Positions 48,561 through 61,300 of a stretch of 64,000 nucleotides of DNA are shown here, piece after piece. The DNA is from Phaseolus vulgaris. Taxonomy: Eukaryota; Streptophyta; Magnoliopsida; Fabales; Fabaceae. Both the position numbers and the translations under genes were made by a program. The notes beneath the pieces were generated by a model, which did no database searches, had not been told where the DNA came from, and was given only the letters and a program-made list of their open reading frames with translations. The DNA lies in contig NC_023753.2 of NCBI RefSeq assembly GCF_000499845.2, positions 10,734,181-10,798,180 of the forward strand, read 5' to 3'. Each line of letters opens with the position of its first letter. Position 1 is the stretch's first letter.

Positions 48561-48697
48561 TAGGCCGAGAGGCCGAAAGGAAAATAAGAATAAAATAATG
48601 ATGCTAAAACTATTATATTAAATATAACAAAGCATACAAAATCGGTAACTAATAACCTGGAAGTACGTCAAAAACCAACAAAAGAGAATGATCTTAA

Positions 48698-49319
48698 TCA
48701 TTCAACATCCACTATAGCATCATCATCATTGGCGGCTTCTTCTTCTTGACCTTCTTCATAAGGTATTTCTCCAATTGGAATGAGGTTGTCGTTATAAAAA
48801 TCTTTTTGAACATCAAAATTGCCTGTATTCAAAGGAATTTTGTAAAAGTATTCGGCTTGCTGGAGAGATTTAGAAAAACCCAACTGATGTTGTTCTATTA
48901 CAAAACTTTGGGCTTCTTCTAAATCTTTCTCCAACTGATTTATCTTCTTACCATCAGCATGTTTCGAAGCAGATAAATCGTTTAAACCTTCTTTCAATTT
49001 TTCATTCTCGGCTTGCAAGGAAAATCTTTCGACAACCAAGGTAGCAATTTCGTCTTTAAAAAGACTCCTTCTCGGCATCATAACAAGAATGAACATCTAA
49101 AATCTCTTTAATTTGAGCAGTTAAAGCCAAATTGGCATCAAGAGCAGGTTGAAGACTCTTCCCGGATTCAACAATCTCTCTCTTTAAATTTTCATGCTCA
49201 GTGGTAGAAACACTATTTATAGCTTCTTTCTTAAGCTTTTTTGAAATTAGCAAACACCGAGTTGAAAGCTCAATAGATGGATTTTTTAAAGAAGGAAAAT
49301 TGGTGATTCTTATCGACAT
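48698..49319 (-). pseudogene. Antisense ORF (aORF-like) of the Tat-like element
   Basis: Minus strand, opposite to the element's gag-pol direction, between the repeat zones and the 3' LTR. A first frame (49319-49056) and a second (49096-48698) are both coiled-coil-like (for example ERFSLQAENEKLKEGLNDL) and end in a very acidic tail (EEGQEEEAANDDDAIVDVE). They are offset by a single-base length change in a T-run near 49060. Tat-lineage elements in many plants carry such an antisense ORF; its function is unknown. It is similar in layout, but not obviously in sequence, to the one at 18825-19750. Confidence 0.7.
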
Positions 49320-49355
49320 TTCTTCATTTCCAAAATCCTCATGCCTGGGGGCTAG

Positions 49356-49913
49356 TGTACTTACTAAGCTGAGAGACCGAAAGGAATAATTGAATTATTT
49401 CTTATACTTACTAGGCCGAGAGGCCAAAAGGCCAAAAGGTCGTTAGAATATTGAAATTTAAAATAATATAAATAAATAATAGAATAAAATAACATTGTAT
49501 CAAAGTCCAACAAATAGACCCAAAACACTAAAAATATACTTAGTAATTGCAATGTGTGAAAAGTAAAAGCCCAATCAAGTTAAAGCCCAACAACAACCAC
49601 TATAAATAAGTGATTTGTTTAACAGGTAAGTAGAGTGTTTTTATCTAATAATCAAACAAACTGATTATGACTTTATCATCGGAGCCCCTTGCAGGTATAC
49701 ACACCCACCTGAGAGTGATCCTGGACGTAGAAGCCGAGATCCAATAGCTGAGTGATGGTCCACATCCAGTAGTCATGAACAACCCTAATATCATATAATA
49801 GAGTCCAAGCTAACTGATTCAGTAACCAAAAGTCCGAGTCAACATCAAGAGACTGAAAAGCCGAAAAGCCGAGAGGAGGAGAAGAATGAGTGAATTGTTT
49901 CCAATGTCTTACA
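49356..49913 (+). repeat. 3' LTR of the Tat-like element
   Basis: It starts TGTACTTACTAAG directly after cctgggggctag and ends AATGTCTTACA, about 558 bp. It aligns over its length with 37413-37937. Confidence 0.85.
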
Positions 49914-51149
49914 GATGATATTAAAGGTATTTACAAAAATATTTCTATACTTTAATATTTTACATTTTTTTATCGACAAACAAATATTTATAATAATATA
50001 AATGAATTTTGTAAAATTGAATTAAACTTAAATTTTACTTTGTGTGTTAAAGATCTCACAATTAACTAAAAATAAGATCGATTAATAGTATATAAGTTGG
50101 TACAGACCTTATCTTATTAGTTAATTTTATAAGCTTGTTCTTTTCTTGACTTTTGCATTAATGTAGTTTTGAAAAAAATTCATGGAACTTATTGTCTCAT
50201 TATAAAGATGTTATTAAAAAAAAGACCGATAAAATAACAGCTTAAAAGTCCAACAAAACAACAATTTAACTGTGATAAAATAAATTTGTTACATTACACG
50301 TCTTGTGAATGACTCTTTCATCCAACGTCTCAAAGTAATATGTTTCTTTTCAAATCACCAATCTAATTGGATATTGAATTATCCATTTTGGAGATAACTT
50401 ATTTTGAAAACTTATCCACCCTTAACGACTATATTCCACGTTCCTAGCATCTCTTGTTATAATTTAAGTGGTGCATGACTAATTTTATTTGTCTGCTGAT
50501 GGAGTCAAAATGTTCTAGTCAAGTGATATGGTGACCTCTTTTGCTAGAGCACATGATGTCTTCTTTCTTAAATCTTACACGTCAAGTATTCTCTTAAACT
50601 TTATAACTTTTTTTGTAAAATAAGGTCTACATCCTAATTTTTTTTTCACATTGAGTTTATTTTTTTTAATTAATTATTATTTTGATCCTAGTTACTCATT
50701 TTAAGATTTATTAGACTATTAATCAGATTTGTTCTATATTACATGTTCGTTTCTCACTTCATTATGATAAAGTCTATATTTATTTAAAATAAATATTTCT
50801 CAACTTATTTATTAGTAATCAGATCTTAATTTTCCTAATTAATTTCGAGAGAAATATCAAAATCCTACCTATCATTAATTAATATATATATATATATATA
50901 TATGAGAGAGATATTAAGATATTTATAGTTAATATAACTATTAAAAGGAATGTTACAAATTATTTATTTCTTAAATGAATGTTGATAGATATATTCTTTA
51001 AAATAAAGAATTTAAAAGATAATAATTTATCCATGAAAAAAATTTCATGACTTTATTTTTGCGAATTTTCCGTGGAAAATTATCCATGAAAAAAAAGTTT
51101 GTCAAAAGTTGTTTCATATGATATTACCAATTAATTTTGGCTATGAAAA
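49914..51149. other. AT-rich intergenic DNA
   Basis: No gene seen. An (AT)n microsatellite of about ten units lies at 50883-50902. Confidence 0.5.
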
Positions 51150-51600
51150 AATTGATGAAAAAACTTACGCGAAAGCAACACATAATCATGAATCAACTGC
51201 AGAAAAATAAACAACACAGGATTTAACGTCGGTCGCCAACTGCAATCTACATCCACGGGCACACACCAATTACAAGTACAATTATCTCTTTAAATAGAAA
51301 TTATAAAAGGGACACAATGATTAAGTTCACCTACTAAAAATTTTATACTCTCAAAAAATTTATGTATCAAAATAAATGGGTATACACGCGTAATGAGATC
51401 GGAATTAACTGAGTTATTTTTATTTTATTATAAATCAATAAATTACATCTTCTTTTTCTCTCTCAATTCAAATAATATCCTTTCATATTATATTTCTGTT
51501 GTCTGTTTATTTTCTCTCTTAATGCAAAGTCTTACCATATCTTATTTTAACCGGTTACAATAGATTATTTCAGAACATAAAAATATATTTGTAATTGCCA
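51150..51600 (+). mobile_element. Possible LTR fragment
   Basis: The stretch gatttaacgtcggtcgccaa - ctacatccacgggcacaca resembles the conserved taacgtggttcgg...tacatccacgg segment of many plant Copia LTRs. No termini, primer site or coding sequence accompany it. Confidence 0.35.
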
Positions 51601-52019
51601 CGAATAATAATGATATATATATATATAGAGAAAGAGAAAGACATAAGGAGCATTAATTATAATCTGTTCACAATAAAAATAAAAATAAAAACTTTATTTG
51701 AACTTATGAAAAGAGCTCCTTTTCACGCATTTTTGCGTGTCACCTATCACATTAAATTCAATTCATTCTATTTTATTAACTTATGGAATGTTAAATTTAT
51801 AGCATAGAGCATGTGATATTTAGAAACTTGATAAATATTCATTCGTGAATTAATATGATTATCCCGACACATCCCAAGACCGAAGTTAAACGTGCTACAT
51901 TTAATAATTATTTAATGCTTTAAATATTTGGAGTGAGAGTTTTGTTACTCCATTTATAATGTAAAATGGGTATAAAAGGAATTACATATAATGATTTAGT
52001 AAAAAAAACATAGTTGAAA

Positions 52020-52478
52020 AATTTTACATTTCAAAAATATTATTAAATAAAAATTAAATTTAAAAACTAAAAGCAATTAATTACTATATTAATTAACTTA
52101 GATAATAATGTAGAGACTAAAAGATATTATATCTAAAATGATTTTTATTATTAATAAAAAATATAAAATGATTTATAAATTAATATCTAAATTAGCTACC
52201 AAAGTTTTAGTTACTCATACTTTAGATTCTAAATTAATCTTTAAAAGATTAATAGAGACTAATTTAGAATATAAAATAGTTAGTAGCTAAAATTTTAGTA
52301 GTTAGTGGTTAAATACCAATTTAGAAACTATTTTATATTTTTTTGTTAATAATAGAACTATTTTAAATATCAATAATTTTCTTAGTTTATGAAATCATTT
52401 CTAATTTAATCAAATAGAAACTAATTATTTTAGTCTGTAAAATTAATTTCTATTTAATAATTTTTTATAATGTTATGA
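52020..52478. mobile_element. MITE-like long inverted repeat (foldback hairpin, about 460 bp)
   Basis: The whole segment folds on itself around taatctttaaaagatta (centre about 52243). Matching blocks in the two arms include aatataaaat, tagctac/gtagcta, ttctaaatta/taatttagaa and attattaaataaaaatt/aatttctatttaataat. Each arm is about 225-235 bp and imperfect. There is no coding capacity. A target duplication could not be fixed. Confidence 0.6.
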
Positions 52479-52899
52479 CCCGTGATCTATATACTCAACC
52501 AACCAACAATGTAGTACTTTTTGGGTTGATTGTAGTAAAAGTTGAGTGATAATAAGAACAAAATAATTTTTTGATTTTTTTAATGTGCGGGTATTGTATC
52601 TAAGGACTTATCTATGGTACATTGTAAAAAAATTTAAGGTATAATGGGAACTTATCGAGTAGTACCAAGAATCACAAAACTAATATGCAAACATATCAAG
52701 AGTAGTCGAACTATTAAGTATAATTTTCATAAATTTTTAGAGTCATATTTTTTCAATCTCCATTATATTTAGGTAAATATGACGGGATTACTTTATGGAT
52801 AATATCTTTTTCTACGCAATAATCATTAAAGAAAACACATTAATCATTTATATTTGATCTAATTCTTTTAATTTTTCTATTTAATTAATTCTTTACTTT

Positions 52900-54450
52900 G
52901 ATTTTGTAAGTTAAGAACATATTAAACGTTTCATCGTTATATTTTACTATGTACAATTTAGTTTATCTAGAATTATCACCCATAAAGGTTATAAAATAAT
53001 TTTTACCATCTTTAGATATGGTTTGTTTTGAAGTCAGCAAAATTGGTATGAATTAAACCTAGAAGTTCAATTTGACGTTCTACAAAATGACATGTTTTAT
53101 TTGTTATTGTATATTCTACTAATGTGTCGCATTTTCTACTTTGTTTGTCATGAATGTTAATTAATCATATTCATTGTAATTTAATAACATACGAAGAATT
53201 TGCATGTCTTAATCTAGGATGTCACAGAAAATAGGAATCATATAAGCAGAAAATTCAAATGTAGATTCATTGATACCTTTAGAAATGTTAAGTACAAAAA
53301 GACATTGATTATAATATCTCTTCCCTACAAACACATCATTCTTTGTTATAACAATCTTATCAAACTCAAATGACATTTTAACCCCAACCTTTCCCAACAA
53401 TGCTATAAAGATTAAATTAATTATAATAGATGACACATGTAGTTCGTCACTTAAAGTTAAAGTATTTTCAAATTAAGTTTTAAAATATTTTTTTCTTTTC
53501 CTAGAACTGGAGTTGTCCTTAAATCACTAACATATACTTTTTTTTCTTCATCTCCCACATCGGTGTAGAAGATAAACACGTTTTTGTTTGCCTCAAAGTC
53601 TACCACTAATTTGCTCACAACACCGATGTAGGAGGTAAACACATTTTTGTTTGTCTCAAAGTCTACCACTCATCTGTTCACAATGGTCACAATTTTCACT
53701 TTGGAAACAACTATAACAATTGTATCTTCCCCTTTAGCTATATTTGTCTTAAGAATATTTTCATTCTTGACTTTATGTCTACATTGAGGTGCATGATGAC
53801 ATGCCCTTTCACAAACAAAACAAGTTCCCTTCTTTTTCAGGGTGAGGTTAGATCCATTGGGACGGGAAAATTTAAAAAAAAAATCTTCTTGTGATTAAGT
53901 TTTTTCTCGTTCCTTTTTTGAGTTGGTTTGTCTTCTACCATAATTGTCTTAGCAAATAATTCTTAGCTCATGCAACAACACGTTCATTTTTATTACTGTC
54001 TTTGATGATGATATGAGTGATAAGATCCGATAGTGATATTTGTTTATGTATGTGCTTCAATTTTTATTTGTAGTTAGTCTAGTTACGAAAGGTTTTCAAT
54101 TAGCAGTTCTGAAAAGAATTCATCGTGTAGGGTTTGTGTTTTCTACTTTAATATCTTCAAGCAACATGTGACATATCTTGATGTCTTAATCTTCGATCAT
54201 TTTCCAGCAATAGTATTTTATAATAACAAAATTTTGTCTAACCATGTCTTCTACAATGTATTTGAGAGTAAGAAAATCTCAAATACATTTGACTTCCTTA
54301 TAAGAGCAATAGCAAATTGTTGGATAATGTGTTACAAAAAGTGCGACAACATACCTTATTCACATGAGTCAAATCGTCAATGTGCTTGGTATAAAATTAG
54401 GTTTAGAAGTCATAAGAACAAAAATAACTCTATATATGTCTAACAGAGTA
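52900..54450 (-). mobile_element. Degenerate minus-strand Copia (gag to start of integrase)
   Basis: Minus strand, from right to left: weak gag remnants (54450-53830), a zinc-knuckle remnant (CFVCERACHHAPQC, near 53810-53770), and a gag-protease linker (VVDFEANKNVF, SDLRTTPVLGKEKNILKL, near 53660-53460). A stretch at 53436-53209 follows, with HVSSIIINLIFIALLGKVGV, VITKNDVFVGKRYYNQCLFV and a GAG-pre-integrase scrap, and then an integrase start (ELLGLIHTNFADFKTNHI) near 53080-53020. Many stops are present. LTRs were not found. Integrase scraps may continue to about 52500. Confidence 0.7.
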
Positions 54451-56143
54451 GATATTTAAATCTTTAAGATTGTAGTAAAAGTTGATTGATAACATGAACA
54501 AGATCGTTTCCTTAGGAATGAATGAACATTGCCCTTATCTGTGGTATGTTGCACAAGCTCCCAAGGTACAAAATGTGGCCCACAATTTTGTGCACACGAG
54601 TCCACCTACTTTTCTACCCACTTTGATGGTATATGGAAAGTCATATTATATAAGTCCTTTGAGAGTTTATAATCCAAACAATGTAAGACTCATTTTCCTT
54701 TTGCAATACTCACAATGCATAACAATGAAAACCCTTCAATTGAAAGGTGCTTAATCTATGATATTGATATATGTTGCACAAATATTGTTTCTATACTTTT
54801 GTTATTAATCAAATGAGTCAAATAACTCAGAAGATTTTGTTGTGTTTGTTACCCTCATGCTTAGATTCTAAATGTAACTAAGTTTAAGTTTTACATGAAA
54901 TAACAATAAGTAAGATGAACAATACATAAGAAAGAAAACCCAAAAATCTATCATTTTAGGATTTCGAGTTGAAAATGATATCTTAATTTCTTATATAAGT
55001 TGTTCATGATTTCATTCAAAAATACTTCCCAACTTGTTTATTTTTTACTTCTTAATATTTTATTTCAAAGACTTTTTTTTAAAATGATTTTACATTCTTT
55101 TAACAATTATTATCTAATTTAAAAGTTGTGCTTCAAAAACTATAAGTTTAAAATGGTTCATTTCTTTGGGTATTAACACTTAAAACTTAACTCTAAATGC
55201 TTGATTAATCATTTGAGAAACAAACCAGTAGAACAATTTGTGCAAATATGTGACAGATAATAAGTAGGTGCTACTATAGTCTATCATAACATAAACAATG
55301 ACATAACATCTTAAATGAGGGAGAGTAGGAACAAACGTACATGATCTGAATGTATTATCAAGTTTCAAAAGAATTTAATTTTTTTTGAAACTGTATATCC
55401 AAACAATATATTTATTATGAAATATTATAATTTTGTTATAAAAATAAATTATCTTATAAAATTCTCGTTAGTCTAATAACCCAAAATAAAAACATAATTT
55501 TGTAAGATTTTCGATGTGATTTTTCTTTCTGCACTTTCATATATTCTTGGAATCCATAATAAATGTGAAAATACGATTTTGTCTTCCACTACAAAAAGAA
55601 ATAAAATTCTAAAATTCTGGACAGTTTTTCACCTTCTTCGTTCATTATATTTTTCTAACTGTTGCAATTCCAAGCACCCAAATATCCATTTGAACTCGTT
55701 GAAGATTTCTTGGAGGTTCTTTACGCATTTTGGGAAAATTTAACAATTTGTTTGTGGTTATGTGGTGAAAAAGAATATATTTTACTATTATTGTTCACTA
55801 GTTTGTCAATGTGCCTCCTGTCATTTTGTTTTTCGTATTTTGTAAATAGTTTACATTACGTATGTCGAAATCCATTTTGTAATATGAAATTGTTCACCGT
55901 ATTTGGACAATTCGAAAGTAATTTTTCAAAAAATATATTTCGGTTAACTTCCAGTTTATGTAATATCTAAAATATATTTTGTTAAAAAATTATTTTCGAA
56001 ATTGATATTAGCTTTTGGTCTATGTAATCCGAAATATATTTTTGTTAAAAAATCATGTAATTCAGAATATATATTTGTCTTACGAAAATTGCTTAATCCA
56101 TACCATTTTTCCAAATCTGGTTATTATTATAATTATATGTTAT
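54451..56143. other. No gene recognised; short decayed repeats near the right end
   Basis: AT-rich DNA. Between about 55905 and 56095 a motif of the form taattc(a/g)gaatatattt...gttaaaaaat recurs three to four times, like a decayed satellite. No coding signal is supported. Confidence 0.4.
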
Positions 56144-57202
56144 TGTTATAATTATAATATAATTATAAGTCTTAAATAAGACGGGGTGAATTATTTTTGA
56201 AATATTTCCGCAAATATTGAAGGTAGAGTGAAAGACTATGAAAAATCAATCAATTAGAAAATTGTTCAGCCAATTAGAAAACTTTTTTTAGTTTGATTCC
56301 AGAAAATCAGCCAATTGTTTTTGCGAAACATACGGTTCTTTATACCAGCAATTTATAAAAATCAAAGCTAAAGTAGTTTAAAGAGTGTAAGGATAGAGAG
56401 ATTCACACAAGATGTTTATATTGGTTCACTCTTAACCAATAGCTACATCCAATCCTCATCTAACCACTGAGAATTCATTATGTAATCAAATCTAGATTAC
56501 ACAACACACGCCAAGAGTGATAATCTTGAACCTCTCAACAACACACACCACTCTTTGGCAACGAAACACAGTTTTCAGAACAACCCTCTGAAACTGCACA
56601 ACACCAAGTCACACAAAAATACAATGATTAAGGAAGAAGGGAATAGAATAGAGCTGGGTAAAATCAAATATTAAAGTTTAGAATTACAAGACAATCCTAT
56701 TCCACAATTTGAGATGATCCAAAAGCACTTTGAATTCTTGAAAATTTATTTTGATTGATCTCTCTTTCTTAGTTAATGATCAGGAGTGTAAAACAACATG
56801 TTTATACTCCAATCAGATGATCAAAGCATTTAATTCAAATAACCAAAAGCAGTTTGAATAATTTAAAACAGATTGGTACAGCTTAACAGAATTTTGTTAA
56901 GGTTTTTAGAAAAACAACCAGTTGAATTCTCGAAACAACCGATTGAATTGATTTGACAACAAAGTCAAGTTTTTCAAAATCCACTAAGTGTAAAACAACC
57001 GGTTGAATCGACATTTCAACAGGTTGAATTTTCACACTCTTTAGAAAACACATCTTTTTCAAAAAGATTAAAATTCAATTAACCTTGGATCATCATAAAG
57101 AATGGATTAACAAATTCAAATACTTCTAGACACACACTACAAGCAGCAAAGTCTTCAAACATTCCTCTTGAGTTTGAAGACATCAAAGCACCTTGTTCAA
57201 CA
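56144..57202 (-). mobile_element. Solo LTR of a related Copia family
   Basis: On the minus strand it starts TGTTGAACAAGGTG at 57202 and ends near 56144 after a block equivalent to aattcaccccgtcttattta. It shares the layout of the LTRs at 40447 and 46148, including the segment ggatgtagct...agtgaaccaatataaaca. Flanks are gttat (56139-56143) and attat (57203-57207), a target duplication with one mismatch; the left boundary is ambiguous because of nearby repeats. There is no internal coding region. Paired 21-bp-spaced motifs are present (56915/56936, 56996/57017). Confidence 0.75.
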
Positions 57203-57363
57203 ATTATGAATTCCATATTATTCTATCGAGAAGTTATCTCACCCTTTCAATTAATTTTAGATTATATAATCCAAAGATTCAACAAATTACACAATCCAAA
57301 ATATTCACGCCAATGCACCTCCATAACCATAACTTCAAACATTTAACTTATTTACATAAGGGT

Positions 57364-57447
57364 ATTTCTGAAATTATAGAAGTTATTTATGAAATTACAA
57401 AAGTTATGTCTGAAATTATAGAAGTTATTTCTAAAATTATAAAAGTT
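57364..57447. repeat. Four tandem copies of a 21-bp unit
   Basis: Consensus atttctgaaattatagaagtt, four copies with a few substitutions. The short plus-strand frame running through it would encode a seven-residue repeat, but it has no other gene signs. Confidence 0.85.
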
Positions 57448-58345
57448 ACGGGGTGCCTCAACAACATATGGAAGAAGCAGCCTTCTCGACATTCATTTAT
57501 GCTACTGTATGAAAGCACAGACCGAGATCCGTTGCAATGCTTGTTTATAACTTATAAGTGGTGAATTTGAAAAGCAACCCCTCCATTTTCGCATAACTGT
57601 TTGACTTCCCTTTTCTCCCATCCACTCATTAATAATATTAATGCTATGCATTTCACTTATGTGTTGCTGATTCCTTGAAACTAGAGCACTCAACATACAG
57701 TGATATTATTATAATGAAGAAAGGAAATTGCCCATGCGTAGTGCTATGTTGACTTTACAGCTTTCTTTACTTCACTGGATGAGTCAAACACATGCAGTTC
57801 AATTCAATAGTCCACAATGCTGCTTTCACAAGAGAGAAACAAAAATATAGCCTTGCAATTGAACATAATGTTATTTCGTTGATTTCAAAATACATCTTAC
57901 AAAAAAATAACCCTACATTGCCAACTTTTCTCAAAGTCTTCCCTATTATATACAGGAATGAGGTAAAGCCCTTTGATATTCAATTCAGTTCACCATTCTA
58001 TTATTCTCTTTAGGTTGATAATCAACCATTATTTTTATAGAAGCATCTGCCATGCCATCATAAAACTCAGCCTTCAATGAATTATGCACTTAACCACTCT
58101 AGTACTATTTCTCATCATTCATGAAAAGCTCCTTTTACCTCGGATGACATAAAAAATATTGAAATTCCCAAGGTAGAGGAATGAAAAATCATACCTAACC
58201 AAATCACCTACATTATCATGCTTGTTTAAACTTTAAAGAACAACTCTACTACAGCATAAAAAAACCATTTTATTTATAAACAATATTTAGAGATGGTTGA
58301 AATTGCACAATAGCCTTTAAGAGCTGAAGCATTTTATTGAGCTAA
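57448..58345. other. 3' flank of the BORCS8-like gene
   Basis: AT-rich; it should contain the 3' UTR of the minus-strand gene. Nothing else seen. Confidence 0.5.
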
Positions 58346-61300
58346 CTAAGACCTTTTCTCATCACCTGTACCGCAATTATCATCAAGGGTTCCAGTTCCA
58401 TCCAGCCACTCCTCTAGTTTAGCTTCTTTACAAGCTTTGAAATCATCATATCTATCTGATGATGCTGACAATAAATCAATGCTAATATCACTAGCCACAG
58501 GCTGTTCATGTTGAGACTCATCTTCACCCTGAATTGCTACAGGAAACTCTTCAGTTTTGGCAGCCCAAAAAGATGAAGTGATGTTTGCAGATGAGACTGT
58601 CAATGGCAAATTAGGGTACGTCTGTGGCTTTTCATCCATGGAATCTATGGATCCACTAGCATCACGCTGTCCCCACTTGAAGCTGCTAGCCTTCTGTTTT
58701 GCTGACATCAAAACATTTGAAAAATAGTTATTTCTTTTTTCATTTCCCTCCTGAGTATAAAAACTAGCTCTTTCTGAATGAGAACGTGATAATGGACTGA
58801 TCAACCCTCTTTTCGGCTGTTTTGTTCCTATAATTTTCAGAGACTTCTTAATCTCTCCAATCATCTTATCAGCTATGGGAAATCCATGCTCGTTCATTGA
58901 TTGAACCAACGTGACAGAGTCCTCCAAATCTTCTGTGTGCAAAGTTGTTTCATGAGATTTCTCATCAACCTTTTTCTTAGCCCCGATGACATTGGGTACT
59001 GCATTTTGGGCATGCTGTTGGATAAAGAAAAGCCCAACAGACGGTTCGTTCGCCACGTACTTGGTCATCTCTGCCATGCATTCACTTATCTCCACAAAAC
59101 CATCTATGACGGAGAAATCACGCATCTTCCTGGAGTAAAATCATATTTCATCATTGTTGTTAAAGGAAACAAAACAAGATATCTAGGTAAAAGCAAGAGA
59201 GTAACAAATTGAACTGAAATATTAGCCCGTACATAAGGAAAATTTACACAACCAATACATTGATACATTTCATTCTGTGATCGAAATCCTGAAGAGTGTC
59301 AAAGCATATTAATAGTTTCAATAGAACAGATGATACACACACAATTAGATGTACATTCTGAAAAGAAAAATGCTGGGTATAATCAATTGCTACAGGCGGC
59401 ATCAGACACAATATGTGTAATTCTTTTCTAAAGCATATTATGCTAACATTTTGATTGTTCAGTTAGGATGAGAATGGCATTTTGAACTGAAAGGATTCCA
59501 CATTTACCAGAGTGATTCAGGCATAGGATTTAAGATAGTAAGCTTCATTTAAGTTTGACCACAAATTTTTTAACCTCAAACATATATGAATGAGTTCCAT
59601 ATAAATTCTATCCCTATTCTTTCCCTCTATAGCGATGTAAAGCTAAAACCTATTGAAACATACCCAGAAATTGTTGCATCATTTATGAGTACGATTGAAG
59701 AAAATAGAGTAGTAAAGCTGAACTTGGTAATGGGACCAACAGAAACAAAAGGAAATAAGACATAAATTGATAATTATGGAGGCGAAACTTAACTGAAGAG
59801 CTTTAATCCCAAAAAAGGAATTGTATGGAGGAGAGACAAGACAACTATATATAAGCATCAAAAGGGAAAGTTGTGGTTGTGGCAGAACAAGAATAGGGAT
59901 ACAGGCTTGATTAAATTTAGAGAGGATTTGTATGCATTTATTGGCCACGAAACAAAGAGGAATTGTTTATGAAAGGAGTCTAGAAGGCAAAACAAACATG
60001 CCAAATCAGAAGACCCCACACCACCATGGTTCTAACAGAACTGGAGAAGTCCAAGGGAAGTTGAAAAAAGGAACAGGAAATAAAATAAAAAATGAAGAAG
60101 GACAACATGCAAAGTTTGAGAAATGATAAAAAAAAACATGGAAAATCACTCAAAAAAGAAGACTATCTCAATCAAACATTTTTCTAGAAACAAACTGGGA
60201 ACTATCTCAAATGACATAGAAAGCAGATAAGAGAAACAAGGGAATACGTGAGATATGAATTTCAAGAGACTTGCACAAAACTATTATACTACTTTACCAA
60301 CATTTTTAGACTGTAACAAACAAATATTCAAACTCACGTAGCATTAACTATCAATGAATTTTTTTTATCCACTTATCCTGAATAGCATTTCCTATTTGCA
60401 CTAAACAGTAATAAACCTAACATGAAACCATTCAAGGAGCATTTGAACCCCAACATGAAACCTACACTCAGAAATCAAAATCATAAAGGTGGAAACTGGA
60501 TAAACCAACAGCCTCCCTTAACATGCTATTGTTCCTCCCTCCATCCCTTACCCTTATCGTCTTCCATTTATACAAATTTCATATTTGTTAAACAAAGTTA
60601 TAAGTATACAGTACCGCCGCCCCCAAAAAAAATTTGACCACTTCAATCCTTAATCGCAAAGGACCAATACCCATAACTCTCTACACATACATTTCTCTCC
60701 AATCAAATACACCAATACAGAAAATTAATCAGATGCAGACTTATGATGCGCGAAAGCCAGTAGGGTTGTATCCACGATGCAATTACCAACATGGAAAAAC
60801 CAAAAAGTATACTGCACCCAAAAAAAATGATTTTTTTAATCCTTAATCACAAAATGATCAATACCCATAATTCTCTACTACACAAGAGTTTTGTGTCCAA
60901 TCAAATACACCAATACAAAAATCAATCAGATGCACACTTGTGGTGCGTGAAAGCCAATAGACTTGTATCCAATCTGCAATTACCAACATGGAAGACCAAG
61001 GACAAAAAGAAAAACAGCTTACTATTAGGATAACATCCAGAATTTCACATAAAACCATGGTCAGAGGAGATCCATCCCCCCCAAAGGGCATTTGATGCGA
61101 GTATTGATGTCAAATCCTACAAGCATTTGAAACGAAGGTTGACTTTGTTGCTGCAAAATCGATAGTCCTAGCTGGGAAATCAGCTCTAATTAAAGGAAGA
61201 AGGAAAAAAAATGATAGGAAAAAGGTGATCGATTTGATTTATTTGCGCCCATGTGGAGCGATGATGGTGATAGGAGTTAAGTAGGTTAGTGAAAAATTAA

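Larger units (their letters stand above)
37413..49913 (+). mobile_element. Tat-lineage Gypsy element with both LTRs, hosting a nested Copia
   Basis: Order: 5' LTR (37413-37937), primer-binding-like ttttagcgcccaccatg, degenerate gag (about 38050-39170), reverse transcriptase tail (39365-39622), RNase H (39641-40437), nested Copia (40447-47288), two tandem-repeat zones (47290-48560), antisense ORF (49319-48698), polypurine-like cctgggggcta, and 3' LTR (49356-49913). Flanks are gataa and gatga, a target duplication with one mismatch. Without the Copia the element is about 5.7 kb. Protease, most of the reverse transcriptase and the whole integrase are missing, so it could only have moved with helper proteins, or it decayed after insertion. 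The two LTRs are clearly diverged (roughly 80-85% by eye), so it is old. Confidence 0.85.

Noticed and set aside
54168..54754. Two plus-strand frames of about 90 codons
   Set aside because: The first overlaps minus-strand Copia gag remnants; the second has no family resemblance, no splice context and ordinary AT-rich composition.
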